Shown: positions 26,892-34,929 of the stretch, piece by piece
How positions within the stretch are numbered: the first letter of the stretch is position 1
Layout: each line of letters begins with the position of its first letter
NCBI RefSeq assembly: GCF_943913405.1
Contig: NZ_CALTYA010000018.1
Coordinates: 5,677 to 69,676, forward strand
Length of the DNA: 64,000 nucleotides
Direction of reading: 5' to 3'
Source: an uncultured Flavobacterium sp.
GTDB taxonomy: Bacteria > Bacteroidota > Bacteroidia > Flavobacteriales > Flavobacteriaceae
Program-made: the position numbers and the translations under genes
The notes under the pieces: generated by a model
Told to the model about the DNA's origin: nothing
Database searches by the model: none
The model's input: only the letters and a program-made list of their open reading frames with translations

Positions 26892-28239
26892 AAAAGATAT
26901 AGGAAAATTGTTTCGAAGTAAGCTTGACACCTGGGATAAATCTCCAAACGAAAAACTTTGGTATTCCATTCAGGCAGAACTTGAAGAAAAGAAAAAAAAG
27001 AGAAGAGTTATCCCTTTTTGGCTTATAGCTTCTGGAACTGCTGTCGCTGTTTTGTTTCTTATTAGCCCCTTGACAAAAACATTTTGGCAACAGCCTTTCG
27101 AAATAAATTCTTCGGCCGAGAAACAAAATAATATTAAAAGTGATGGTAATGCGAAGAGCGAGAACAATTACAAAAAAAATATTGAAGATAAGGTTTCCGC
27201 TAACAGCATCGATTTAAAAACTATTGTTTCAGATGAAAACACAAAAAGTAATATTTTTTCAGCATCAAACACTGAAAATAAAAAGAACAAGTCCCAGACT
27301 AAAACAAAATATCTAAATTCAAAAAAACATAAAACTATAATCACAAAACATCAAATTACGCTATCAAAAAAAATATCGGATAATATTTCAACTTCCAAAA
27401 ATGCTAATCAAACAAACGATTTAGCTACAAAAAATTTTGACAAAAATAACGATAGCCTTTTTAATGACGAGAAGAAAACAGATAGTTTAAAAGAGAAGAG
27501 CGAAGACAAAAAAGAAGTCAAATTACTTGCAGAAAAAAAAGTGGATAGTATAAAAAAGCCATACGGCAACCTTTATATCTTTGCCCATATAACACCAACC
27601 ACATATGATTATTTTTCAAAAAAATCAGTAATTGATGACCGTCTGAACGACAATCAAACTTTAGCGGAAATCGAATATAATTTTGGCGTGTATGTTGGCT
27701 TTCAAGCTTCTGAAAAATTGAATTTTAGAATTGGATTTAATAAAACTTCATTAAGCTTAAAAACTAAAAATGTCCAATTAATTTCCTCTAATACAAATTC
27801 AGAAATATCAGGCTACTTCCACAATATAGATTATGCAAAACCAATTACAAACGCCCAACTGGCGTCAAACTTTAATGATTCAATAATCGATCTTACACAA
27901 AAGTTAAGCTATTTTGAAATTCCGATTGAAGTGAAATACAAAATATTTAATACAAAAATTGGTATCGAAGCAATTGCTGGATTTAGCACTCTATACTTAA
28001 ACAAAAACCATGTGACAGCACAAGCGAATGGAAGCTCTATGAATTTAGGAAGTATTCCTTCAGTCAAAAAATTAAATTTTTCTGGCAATATCGGAATAGG
28101 TTTCAATTATAAGCTAGCGAGAAATTTTCAATTGAATGTGGAACCTATGTTTAAATATTATTTGACCACTTCTCAAAATCCAAAACCCTATTCATTAAAT
28201 CTTCAAACAGGGTTACAATATACTTTTAGTAAAAAATAG
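26881..28239 (+). CDS. Predicted trans-envelope anti-sigma factor with outer-membrane barrel (Dma-like)
   Basis: A 452-residue protein with an unusual build. Residues 1-42 are cytoplasmic and charged (IGKLFRSKLDTWDKSPNEKL, a pattern seen in Bacteroidota anti-sigma-like proteins). One membrane helix lies at about 46-62, followed by about 160 residues of low-complexity Lys/Asn/Ser-rich sequence. From about 225 to the end it looks like an eight-strand outer-membrane beta-barrel, ending NLQTGLQYTFSKK. There is no signal peptide. This matches the architecture described for dual membrane-spanning anti-sigma factors (Dma) of Bacteroides thetaiotaomicron: inner-membrane anchor, disordered periplasmic linker, outer-membrane barrel. 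It overlaps the ECF sigma gene by 11 bases. The function is inferred from architecture and position. Confidence 0.75.
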   Translation: MENKKDIGKLFRSKLDTWDKSPNEKLWYSIQAELEEKKKKRRVIPFWLIASGTAVAVLFLISPLTKTFWQQPFEINSSAEKQNNIKSDGNAKSENNYKKNIEDKVSANSIDLKTIVSDENTKSNIFSASNTENKKNKSQTKTKYLNSKKHKTIITKHQITLSKKISDNISTSKNANQTNDLATKNFDKNNDSLFNDEKKTDSLKEKSEDKKEVKLLAEKKVDSIKKPYGNLYIFAHITPTTYDYFSKKSVIDDRLNDNQTLAEIEYNFGVYVGFQASEKLNFRIGFNKTSLSLKTKNVQLISSNTNSEISGYFHNIDYAKPITNAQLASNFNDSIIDLTQKLSYFEIPIEVKYKIFNTKIGIEAIAGFSTLYLNKNHVTAQANGSSMNLGSIPSVKKLNFSGNIGIGFNYKLARNFQLNVEPMFKYYLTTSQNPKPYSLNLQTGLQYTFSKK

Positions 28240-28270
28240 TGCAACGACAGAAAATAATAATTATTCTTTT

Positions 28271-28330
28271 ATAAGATTAATTCAATTAAACCCCATTTCA
28301 TTTTTGAGATGGGGTTTTTAAGTTTTTATA
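28271..28330 (+). repeat. pnp terminator repeat, copy 2
   Basis: A 60-base near-duplicate of 24885-24945, with the hairpin at 28286-28319. It lies directly after the anti-sigma gene and can terminate that transcript. Confidence 0.9.
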
Positions 28331-28351
28331 CTTCTTATAAGCATATTTTGT

Positions 28352-28359
28352 TATATTTG
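28352..28359 (+). promoter_or_regulatory. -7 box for the DUF4421 gene
   Basis: TATATTTG matches TAnnTTTG, 19 bases before the ATG at 28379. Confidence 0.55.
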
Positions 28360-28378
28360 GCAAATATTATTATAAGCC

Positions 28379-29452
28379 ATGAAAATAACGATTTTATCCG
28401 CCGTGAGCCTTTTTGGGCTATATGCCCAAGCGCAAGAAGCTACCGTTTTACTTCAAGATTCTATCTCTGATTCTTATAAAGAATCGATGGGAAACTACAT
28501 TCAGGTCAGGCTTGACGCCAACACCGACATCACTGAGTTCAAGTTCAACAATCGTGCACCGGTCAAAGATTTTAATGTCTTGCCGAATGAAAGCTATCAG
28601 GCACGTATTTCGGTGGGATATAAATGGCTCAATCTTGCCTACAGTTTTTCTCCAAAAATTGGCGGATTGAATGATGATGAAGCATTGAAAGGCAAATCGA
28701 CCGTTTTTGGTCTTGGCCTAAATTTAAGTTTCAACAAACTTCAACAGCACATTTTTTATAAAAAAACTGAGGGTTATTACCTCTCCAATTCAAATGAATA
28801 CCGAACGGAATTGTCAGAAAGTGGCATTTTTGGAAAATATGCGTTGCTGCCCGACTTTAATTCTATTGAAGCTGGTTTAGTAAGTTATTATTATTTCAAC
28901 GGAAAGAAATTTTCATCGCAATTTGCACGCACTCAAAGCGAAATCCAGTTAAAAAGTGCAGGATCAGTTGTGGCTGTTTTAGGATTATATTATTCAGATA
29001 TCGATGGCAGCAAACAGCAATTTCCATTTCTTCAGTCAAATATTGACAAAAACTTGATTTATCCTTTTCGAAATCAGACCTATTATGCAGTTGCTGGTGC
29101 GGGATATGCCTACAATTATATTTTTTGGGAAAAATTTTATGCAACTGCCTTTGTTTATCCTACAATTGGCGCACAATCTACACGCTTGGAATTTCCTGCA
29201 GGAAAATCTTCTGAAAAAAATACAGAAATGACCATTTCAGGATATGGCGAATTTTCTCTCGGATATAATTCACGAAGCTGGTTTGGCGGCGCATATGCTA
29301 GCGTTAATAGGTATACAAGTCCAACGGCTGACATCAAACCTTCTGGAGAACAGACTTATGTCATGGCTTTTATCGGCTACCGTTTTAAAGCTCCAAAACC
29401 GATTGAAAGAAGTTTTGAATGGATGGGATCAAAAATAAGGAAGAAAAATTAG
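28379..29452 (+). CDS. DUF4421-family outer-membrane protein
   Basis: A 357-residue exported protein with a signal peptide ending YAQAQ (about residue 19). The mature sequence is strand-rich: ARISVGYKWLNLAYSFSPKI near 75, then GKSTVFGLGLNLSFNKLQQH and YYLSNSNEY, the pattern I associate with DUF4421, a Bacteroidota family of predicted outer-membrane barrels without known substrate. The end, YVMAFIGYRFKAP, is a typical closing strand followed by a short cytosolic-like tail. It has its own promoter and is convergent with the minus-strand lipid-like operon, 7 bases from it. Confidence 0.75.
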   Translation: MKITILSAVSLFGLYAQAQEATVLLQDSISDSYKESMGNYIQVRLDANTDITEFKFNNRAPVKDFNVLPNESYQARISVGYKWLNLAYSFSPKIGGLNDDEALKGKSTVFGLGLNLSFNKLQQHIFYKKTEGYYLSNSNEYRTELSESGIFGKYALLPDFNSIEAGLVSYYYFNGKKFSSQFARTQSEIQLKSAGSVVAVLGLYYSDIDGSKQQFPFLQSNIDKNLIYPFRNQTYYAVAGAGYAYNYIFWEKFYATAFVYPTIGAQSTRLEFPAGKSSEKNTEMTISGYGEFSLGYNSRSWFGGAYASVNRYTSPTADIKPSGEQTYVMAFIGYRFKAPKPIERSFEWMGSKIRKKN

Positions 29453-29459
29453 CAAAGAG

Positions 29460-30815
29460 TTAGTTCAACAACGCAATGACAGCCAGCGGAATAAATAAAT
29501 TATCCGTTCCCTTTTTGCTAAATGCTTCTGCTAAAGTTGCAATTATTGAAATAAAAAAACTCTTTAGCAATAATTCTAAAAAAGGAATTTCATGAAAACG
29601 GAAAGCTATAAATGCTATTAAAAAACTTGCAACAAAAAAAACCGACGACCCCATAATTGTTTTATAATCGTTTCCATTTTTATATTTTAAAAAAGGATAT
29701 TTTTTACCGATTAACGAGGCTAAAGGATCACAAATTGCCAGAATCAAAATAGGCAAATAGAAATATATTTTTTCATCATTATGATATTGGAAATTCAAAA
29801 AACAGCAATACACGGAAACTGGAAACAGCAAACTTCCATACGATTTTCTACCTATGTCATTTATCGACTTTAGAAATTTGAATTTTTGGCTTGCAAATAA
29901 TAGCAATAAAAATCCTGAACAAAGAGCCAAGACAATCCAATGATTTTTTATGTAGAAAGGAAATGACAGGCAAATAATTCCGGATGTGAAATGAACAAAT
30001 TTCCGGCTTATTTCAACTTTGAATTTTAAGGAATAGCAGATTATTTCAGAAGTCAAGAAAAGCATCAGAAACAGCAAAATGTAAATTGCAAAAATTAAAA
30101 TTACAGTATTTGAAAAATCAATTTTTAGCAAAAAACTAAATGCAAATCCAGCAAAAATCAGGCTGTCGAAGCGATCCAAAAATCCTCCATGGCTTGGAAT
30201 GAATTGGCTGTAATCTTTTGCATTATTTATTCTTTTATAAAAAGAGGCTAAAAAGTCACCAAAGAAAGCTAAAATTGCAATTACAAAACCAAAAACTATA
30301 GCTTTATAAATTTCAATTTTTAAAGAATTGCTTAAAATTATCGCAGTTATTATGACTGAAATTATACCACCAAACAATCCTTCCAAAGTTTTATTCGGGC
30401 TAATTTTTGGAAATAATTTCGTTCTTCCAAAAAGCTGTCCAAAAAGTTGGGAATATCCGTCAAATGAAATTACAATAACAAACAAGAATTGTTGCCAAAT
30501 CAAAGTTTCCGAAGTAAAAAAAGAGAAGAAAAACCATCCGAAAAAGAAATAAAGAAGAAGTGCAAAAATTATATTTTTTTTGGATTTTCCAATCTTTATT
30601 ATTTCATAAAAACCAAATAGCAGAATCAATATTCCAAAGTAATTATATCCTTTATTTTGGATTAAAAACAATTGTCCGAAAACCAAAACTAAGTAGACAG
30701 AATACTTTTTCCAGTGATTTTTATTGGCTGAAACTTCCTTTGACTTTTTATTTATCAAAAAGATTCCGATTCCTCCAATCAGGAAGAAAATCGCTAGAAT
30801 ACTACAAAGTTCCAT
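29460..30815 (-). CDS. Fusion of CdsA-type cytidylyltransferase and dolichol/phytol-kinase-like domain
   Basis: A 451-residue integral membrane protein with two CTP-using modules. Residues 1-250 match CDP-diglyceride synthase: SPNKTLEGLFGG at 139-150 and the signature SFYKR...KD...PSHGGFLDRFD at 191-217 (only the usual PGHGG glycine is serine). Residues about 260-451 match dolichol/phytol/polyprenol kinase: EISRKFVHF at 268-276, CDPLASLIGKKY at 362-373, and ATLAEAFSKKGTDNLFIP at 426-443. Each domain normally is a separate protein. The start overlaps the end of the upstream CDP-alcohol phosphatidyltransferase gene by 14 bases. Together with HMG-CoA reductase upstream it suggests synthesis of a CDP-activated lipid, possibly isoprenoid; the substrate is unknown. 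Confidence 0.82.
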   Translation of the reverse strand: MELCSILAIFFLIGGIGIFLINKKSKEVSANKNHWKKYSVYLVLVFGQLFLIQNKGYNYFGILILLFGFYEIIKIGKSKKNIIFALLLYFFFGWFFFSFFTSETLIWQQFLFVIVISFDGYSQLFGQLFGRTKLFPKISPNKTLEGLFGGIISVIITAIILSNSLKIEIYKAIVFGFVIAILAFFGDFLASFYKRINNAKDYSQFIPSHGGFLDRFDSLIFAGFAFSFLLKIDFSNTVILIFAIYILLFLMLFLTSEIICYSLKFKVEISRKFVHFTSGIICLSFPFYIKNHWIVLALCSGFLLLLFASQKFKFLKSINDIGRKSYGSLLFPVSVYCCFLNFQYHNDEKIYFYLPILILAICDPLASLIGKKYPFLKYKNGNDYKTIMGSSVFFVASFLIAFIAFRFHEIPFLELLLKSFFISIIATLAEAFSKKGTDNLFIPLAVIALLN

Positions 30816-31389
30816 TTTGTTTTCTTTTTATGATAGAGAAAATACTTTTGGCATTTGAAATAATTTTTGGCAATAAAAGCACCAATAAAAAAACTTCAAA
30901 ATCTGCCAAACAACTGGCAAAAATCATGAAATAAAAGTAGAATTCATTATATCCGAAGACAAAAAAGGTGAAGATAAAAATGCCTTGGATATAACCTACA
31001 ATTTTATTGGAATACAGATGAAAGCTTGTCGGCCGCTTAAATTTAAGCAGTGAAACCAATTGCGGCACCGCGTAGAAACTAAAAAGCGTGATAAATGCAA
31101 ATTGATGCTCAATTACAAATGGTTTTTCAAAAATCCAAAAACCAGAAATAGACAATAAAAATGTGCTGATATCTGCCAGGGAATCTAATCTTGCTCCAAA
31201 TTCCGTACACAAATTGAAAGCTCTGGCAATTAATCCATCCAAAATATCGGTAATTAGGTTGATACAAATCAAAGTGATAAAGAGCGTTCTGTTTTCTTCA
31301 AATAAACTCCAAACTATAAATGGAATCGCTAATAATCTATAAAATGATAAAAGATTAGGTACGTTTAAAATATTTTCTTGCGTTTTCAT
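30802..31389 (-). CDS. CDP-alcohol phosphatidyltransferase family protein
   Basis: A 195-residue membrane enzyme that would transfer a phospho-lipid moiety from a CDP-activated lipid to an alcohol. The full family signature is present: Asp48, Asp51-Gly52, Ala55-Arg56, Gly65, Asp69 and Asp73 in DILDGLIARA...EFGARLDSLAD. Five or six helices are predicted. The sequence does not identify the acceptor (glycerol-3-phosphate, serine, inositol or other). It is translationally coupled to the fused cytidylyltransferase/kinase gene (14-base overlap) and 15 bases downstream of the HMG-CoA reductase gene. Confidence 0.88.
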   Translation of the reverse strand: MKTQENILNVPNLLSFYRLLAIPFIVWSLFEENRTLFITLICINLITDILDGLIARAFNLCTEFGARLDSLADISTFLLSISGFWIFEKPFVIEHQFAFITLFSFYAVPQLVSLLKFKRPTSFHLYSNKIVGYIQGIFIFTFFVFGYNEFYFYFMIFASCLADFEVFLLVLLLPKIISNAKSIFSIIKRKQNGTL

Positions 31390-31404
31390 AAGCTACTTTT
31401 TAAG

Positions 31405-32580
31405 TTATTTTCTTCCAAATTTTTTATGTGCGCTTGAAAAATGTCCTGCAGAAATAGCCGCAGCAATTGATAGTTCACCGGCTAACAAAACAGCTCCGAT
31501 TATTTCAGCAAACTTTTTCGCTTTTCCTTCGCCATAACAATGCATCATTTGCAGACATTCTTTTTGAGTTGGTAAAGATGTTCCGCCACCGACAGTTCCT
31601 ACAATTAAATTCGGCAACGTAATTGCGGCGTAAAGCGATCCATTTTCAGTAATTTCCATCCTTGTAATTCCGACAGAAGCTTCAGAAACGCAAGCAACAT
31701 CTTGGCCTGTGGCGATAAAAATTGCCGCCAAACCATTGGCATAATGACCTTGAGCACCGATTGCACCGCTTTGAATGACGCCGATCGTGGAACTCAGCCA
31801 ATAATTGAACATTGCCGCTGGAGTCGTAAGCAATGTTTTTTCTACAATTTCTTTTGGCAAAACTATTTCTGCGGTTACTTTTTTTCCTCTGGTTTGAGAA
31901 AACGAAAGCGAAGTCGCTTTTTTATCACCTGAAAAATTTCCTTCGATGAACCATAATTTCGGCTGAATTGGCGCATTTTCTATAATATAATTGCAGATGT
32001 TCTCCGTACAAAAAGTAACCATGTTTTGGCCGGAAGCGTCGGCCGTAAAATAATCAAAAGTTAAAGTCAGATGATTTCCTTCCACATTGACTTTCATCTG
32101 TTTTAATTGTGCAAATCGACTGATTTCACTGGTAATCTTCTCAAAAACAGCCTCTTGAATTAAAACCCAATTTAAGAAGAGACTTAAGTCATTTATATTT
32201 TCAAATTTAAAAACCGGACTTCTCTGAACGCCTTCCTCCAAGCAAATTGAAGTAACTCCGTCAGCTTCATGACAGGCTTTTGCACCGCGGTTGTAAGAAG
32301 CAATCAAAGCGCCTTCGGAAGTTGCCAACGGAACTATAAATTCTCCTTTTGCCGAATTGCCGTTTACTTTTACCGGTCCGATAATGCCTGTTGGAATCAT
32401 TGACATTCCGATAAAATTCTCGATATTTCCTTTTAAGATTTCTGGAGAATTGAATATTTTTTCTTGGAATAAATAACTGCATTCGCCAGCAATTGCTTCT
32501 CTCCTATTTTCAATTCCTTCAACAGCATTGCTTGAATCTATTGAAAATCTTGCCTGTTTATTTTCTGAGATTGTTTTCAT
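31405..32580 (-). CDS. HMG-CoA reductase, class I-like
   Basis: NADPH-dependent reductase making mevalonate, the committed step to isoprenoids by the mevalonate route. The 391-residue protein has all catalytic residues: Glu89 in PLATSEGALIAS, Lys220 in SGDKKATS, Asp294 in ATGQDVA and His380 in ISAGHFSSAH. ADASGQNM at 180-187 parallels GDAMGMNM of class I enzymes, and GTVGGGTSLPTQKECL the conserved GTVGGGT region, so it is class I-like rather than the class II form. It has no N-terminal membrane anchor. It lies 6 bases after a small ORF and heads three enzymes; no other mevalonate gene is in the window. Confidence 0.88.
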   Translation of the reverse strand: MKTISENKQARFSIDSSNAVEGIENRREAIAGECSYLFQEKIFNSPEILKGNIENFIGMSMIPTGIIGPVKVNGNSAKGEFIVPLATSEGALIASYNRGAKACHEADGVTSICLEEGVQRSPVFKFENINDLSLFLNWVLIQEAVFEKITSEISRFAQLKQMKVNVEGNHLTLTFDYFTADASGQNMVTFCTENICNYIIENAPIQPKLWFIEGNFSGDKKATSLSFSQTRGKKVTAEIVLPKEIVEKTLLTTPAAMFNYWLSSTIGVIQSGAIGAQGHYANGLAAIFIATGQDVACVSEASVGITRMEITENGSLYAAITLPNLIVGTVGGGTSLPTQKECLQMMHCYGEGKAKKFAEIIGAVLLAGELSIAAAISAGHFSSAHKKFGRK

Positions 32581-32586
32581 GACACC

Positions 32587-32718
32587 TTACTTTTTATAAT
32601 ATCTAATTAGATTTATGGCCACTTCTTTTATAATTTTCCACCTTGCCGTTTCTGGCTTGTCTCTTTCGACCGCTTTTTTATAGAGATAGAAATACATTTT
32701 TGCAATTATCATTTTCAT
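32587..32718 (-). CDS. Putative 43-residue small protein heading the HMG-CoA reductase operon
   Basis: ATG at 32716-32718, stop TAA at 32587-32589. The product is basic and amphipathic: it begins MKMIIAKMYFYLYKKAVERD, continues with KPETARWKIIKEV and ends NLIRYYKK, with aromatic residues spaced as on one helix face. It ends 6 bases before the HMG-CoA reductase start and begins 24 bases after a TAAGTTTG box, so promoter and spacing both support a real gene. I do not recognise the family. A membrane-surface or regulatory peptide is possible. Confidence 0.6.
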   Translation of the reverse strand: MKMIIAKMYFYLYKKAVERDKPETARWKIIKEVAINLIRYYKK

Positions 32719-32742
32719 TGCGATTGATTTATAATTACAAGT

Positions 32743-32750
32743 CAAACTTA
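32743..32750 (-). promoter_or_regulatory. -7 box of the small-ORF/HMG-CoA reductase operon
   Basis: TAAGTTTG on the minus strand matches TAnnTTTG, just upstream of the 43-codon ORF. The -33 region is not clear. Confidence 0.55.
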
Positions 32751-32797
32751 TTGTGATTAACACATATTGAATTGCTCTAAATAATAATTTAAAATCC

Positions 32798-32805
32798 TAC
32801 ATTTG
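32798..32805 (+). promoter_or_regulatory. -7 box of the BetR-like regulator gene
   Basis: TACATTTG matches TAnnTTTG; ATTG at 32771-32774 could serve as -33 with a 23-base spacer. The box overlaps a possible GTG start at 32805 and so favours the ATG at 32823. Confidence 0.6.
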
Positions 32806-32822
32806 TGATAATCGCAAAAATC

Positions 32823-33779
32823 ATGGACAACCAAACGATTTTACTGGGAAATATCAGGAAGCACTTACCTAAGAATTCTTCCTTAATAGAAGAAATTGCT
32901 TCTGTTTTACAGATAAGTTATGACGCTTCGCATCGGAGAGTTTCCTCAAAAAGCAAATTTTCAATCGAAGAAACGGTGAAACTTTGCCAGCATTTTTCTA
33001 TTTCTATGGATAAAATGTTTGGCGGAAAAGAAAATCAAGTCATTGCAGAAAAGACGAAAGAAATTCATTCTTTGGAAGATTTGGCTACTTATTTCAGGCA
33101 ATCTGCTTCAAATCTGAAACCTTATGAAGCAAATTCAAAAATGTATTATTCTGCTAAGGATATTCCGCTTTTTTATACGATTGGAGGAACTTTGCTTTCT
33201 AAATTCAAATTATATGTCTGGCTCAATCTTTTGATTGGAAGTGAAAACCAGGAAAGTTTTGAGAAATTTACTTTAGACCAATCACTTTTAGAATATAGTT
33301 CGCAATTGCAAAACGTTTATGACAATTCTGAAGTACATGAAATTTGGAACGATACTACGATAAACAGTACTTTGCAACAAATTTTATATTTCTTTGAATC
33401 GGGATTATTGTCGCACCAAAATGCTATTTTGCTTTATGAAGATTTGAAAAAATTATTAATTAAAGCGGAGGAAAAATCGAGTAAAAATTCTTCGAATTAT
33501 CATTTATATTATAATGAGCTTTTGATTTTAAACAATAATGTCTTGATGTCTAATTCAGAAAGAAAATCCCTTTTCATACCTTATACGATGCTCGGATATT
33601 TTATTACGGAAGATATTTCTACCTGCAACAATGCTTCTGAATATTTTATCCATCAAATCAAGAATTCTAAGTCATTAAACCTTTCTGGAACTAGAGATAG
33701 AAAATTATTTTTCAATAAAGCGCATCAAAAAATAGATTTTTATATTCAGAAAATCAACAAGTTAGACTATGAATTATAA
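32823..33779 (+). CDS. BetR-like helix-turn-helix transcriptional regulator
   Basis: A 318-residue predicted DNA-binding protein. Residues about 8-65 form a helix-turn-helix like the BetR N-terminal domain (SLIEEIASVLQISYDASHRR, FSIEETVKLCQHFSISMDKMF). The rest is helical, without signal peptide or membrane segments, and I cannot assign it a ligand. The start at 32823 (MDNQTILL) is preferred over GTG 32805, which lies inside the promoter box. It is divergent from the HMG-CoA reductase operon, sharing about 100 bases of upstream DNA, so it may control that operon. Confidence 0.72.
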   Translation: MDNQTILLGNIRKHLPKNSSLIEEIASVLQISYDASHRRVSSKSKFSIEETVKLCQHFSISMDKMFGGKENQVIAEKTKEIHSLEDLATYFRQSASNLKPYEANSKMYYSAKDIPLFYTIGGTLLSKFKLYVWLNLLIGSENQESFEKFTLDQSLLEYSSQLQNVYDNSEVHEIWNDTTINSTLQQILYFFESGLLSHQNAILLYEDLKKLLIKAEEKSSKNSSNYHLYYNELLILNNNVLMSNSERKSLFIPYTMLGYFITEDISTCNNASEYFIHQIKNSKSLNLSGTRDRKLFFNKAHQKIDFYIQKINKLDYEL

Positions 33780-33880
33780 ATAATTTGAAACAAAATGCAG
33801 ATTTTATTTAAACTTTTGTAACTTTTTTTCCGTTCATTACGTATAACAACCTGAATACTTAAAATTTAAGGAAAACCTAG

Positions 33881-34744
33881 ATGAGACAACTAAAAATTAC
33901 CAAGCAGGTAACGAATCGTGAAACTGCTTCTTTAGACAAATACCTACAAGAAATTGGAAAAGTTGACTTAATTACCGCTGATGAAGAGGTAGAATTAGCA
34001 CAAAAGATTAAGGCTGGAGACCAGAGAGCGTTGGAGAAATTGACAAAAGCCAATCTTCGTTTCGTGGTTTCCGTTGCAAAACAATATCAAAATCAAGGAC
34101 TTACACTTCCCGATTTAATTAACGAAGGAAATTTAGGCCTTATAAAAGCCGCACAACGTTTTGATGAAACGCGTGGTTTTAAATTTATCTCTTATGCCGT
34201 TTGGTGGATTCGTCAATCAATCTTGCAAGCTTTGGCAGAACAATCTCGTATCGTTCGTTTGCCATTGAACAAAATTGGTTCGATCAATAAAATCAACAAA
34301 ATGTATGCTTTGCTTGAGCAATCAAACGAGCGTCCGCCTTCAGCTGAAGAAATTGCGAAAGAACTTGACATGACTGTGAATGACGTAAAAGAATCTATGA
34401 AAAATTCTGGCCGTCACCTTTCAATGGATGCGCCTCTTGTGGAAGGAGAAGATTCAAACCTATATGACGTTTTGCGTTCAGGCGAATCGCCAAACCCAGA
34501 CAGAGAGCTGATTCACGAATCTTTGCGTACTGAAATCGAGCGTTCTTTGGAAACATTGACGCCAAGAGAAGCTGACGTAGTTCGCTTGTATTTCGGCTTG
34601 GGAGACCAACATCCAATGACTTTGGAAGAAATCGGCGAAACTTTTGATTTGACTCGTGAACGTGTGCGTCAGATTAAGGAAAAAGCGATCCGCAGATTGA
34701 AACATACTTCAAGAAGCAAGATTTTAAAAACATATTTAGGATAA
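33881..34744 (+). CDS. rpoD: Primary RNA polymerase sigma factor RpoD (short Bacteroidota form)
   Basis: Housekeeping sigma factor recognising -33 TTTG / -7 TAnnTTTG promoters. The 287-residue protein lacks the long region 1.1, as usual in this phylum. Region 1.2 is at about 14-45 (SLDKYLQEIGKVDLITADEE), region 2 at about 50-120 with DLINEGNLGLIKAAQRFD and the -10 element reader FISYAVWWIRQSILQAL, region 3 at about 125-200, and region 4 at about 215-280 with TLEEIGETFDLTRERVRQIKE. It starts MRQLKITKQ. A terminator follows. It is separated from pnp by about 9 kb of accessory genes. Confidence 0.97.
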   Translation: MRQLKITKQVTNRETASLDKYLQEIGKVDLITADEEVELAQKIKAGDQRALEKLTKANLRFVVSVAKQYQNQGLTLPDLINEGNLGLIKAAQRFDETRGFKFISYAVWWIRQSILQALAEQSRIVRLPLNKIGSINKINKMYALLEQSNERPPSAEEIAKELDMTVNDVKESMKNSGRHLSMDAPLVEGEDSNLYDVLRSGESPNPDRELIHESLRTEIERSLETLTPREADVVRLYFGLGDQHPMTLEEIGETFDLTRERVRQIKEKAIRRLKHTSRSKILKTYLG

Positions 34745-34875
34745 TCATTTGTAATGTTTTCTGAAATCCATTTTGTTTCTAAAAATTTATTTGTATTTTG
34801 GTCTCCGAAACTAAACACATACACAATATTTAACGCAACAACAGTGTAAACTGTTCGTTTTTTGATTGATGATTG

Positions 34876-34909
34876 AAACTCCGGCTGATTACCGGAGTTT
34901 TGTTTTTTT
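34876..34909 (+). terminator. Terminator after rpoD
   Basis: AAACTCCGG pairs with CCGGAGTTT around CTGATTA, then TTGTTTTTTT. It lies about 130 bases after the rpoD stop. Confidence 0.85.
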
Positions 34910-34929
34910 GTATCAATCTTATTCTCTGA

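Noticed and set aside
31405..32580. Class II (degradative) HMG-CoA reductase
   Set aside because: The sequence around the glutamate, ADASGQNM and the aspartate region match class I enzymes, not the class II pattern.
34790..34870. Small RNA after rpoD
   Set aside because: The A/T-rich stretch before the terminator has no convincing promoter or fold beyond the terminator itself.
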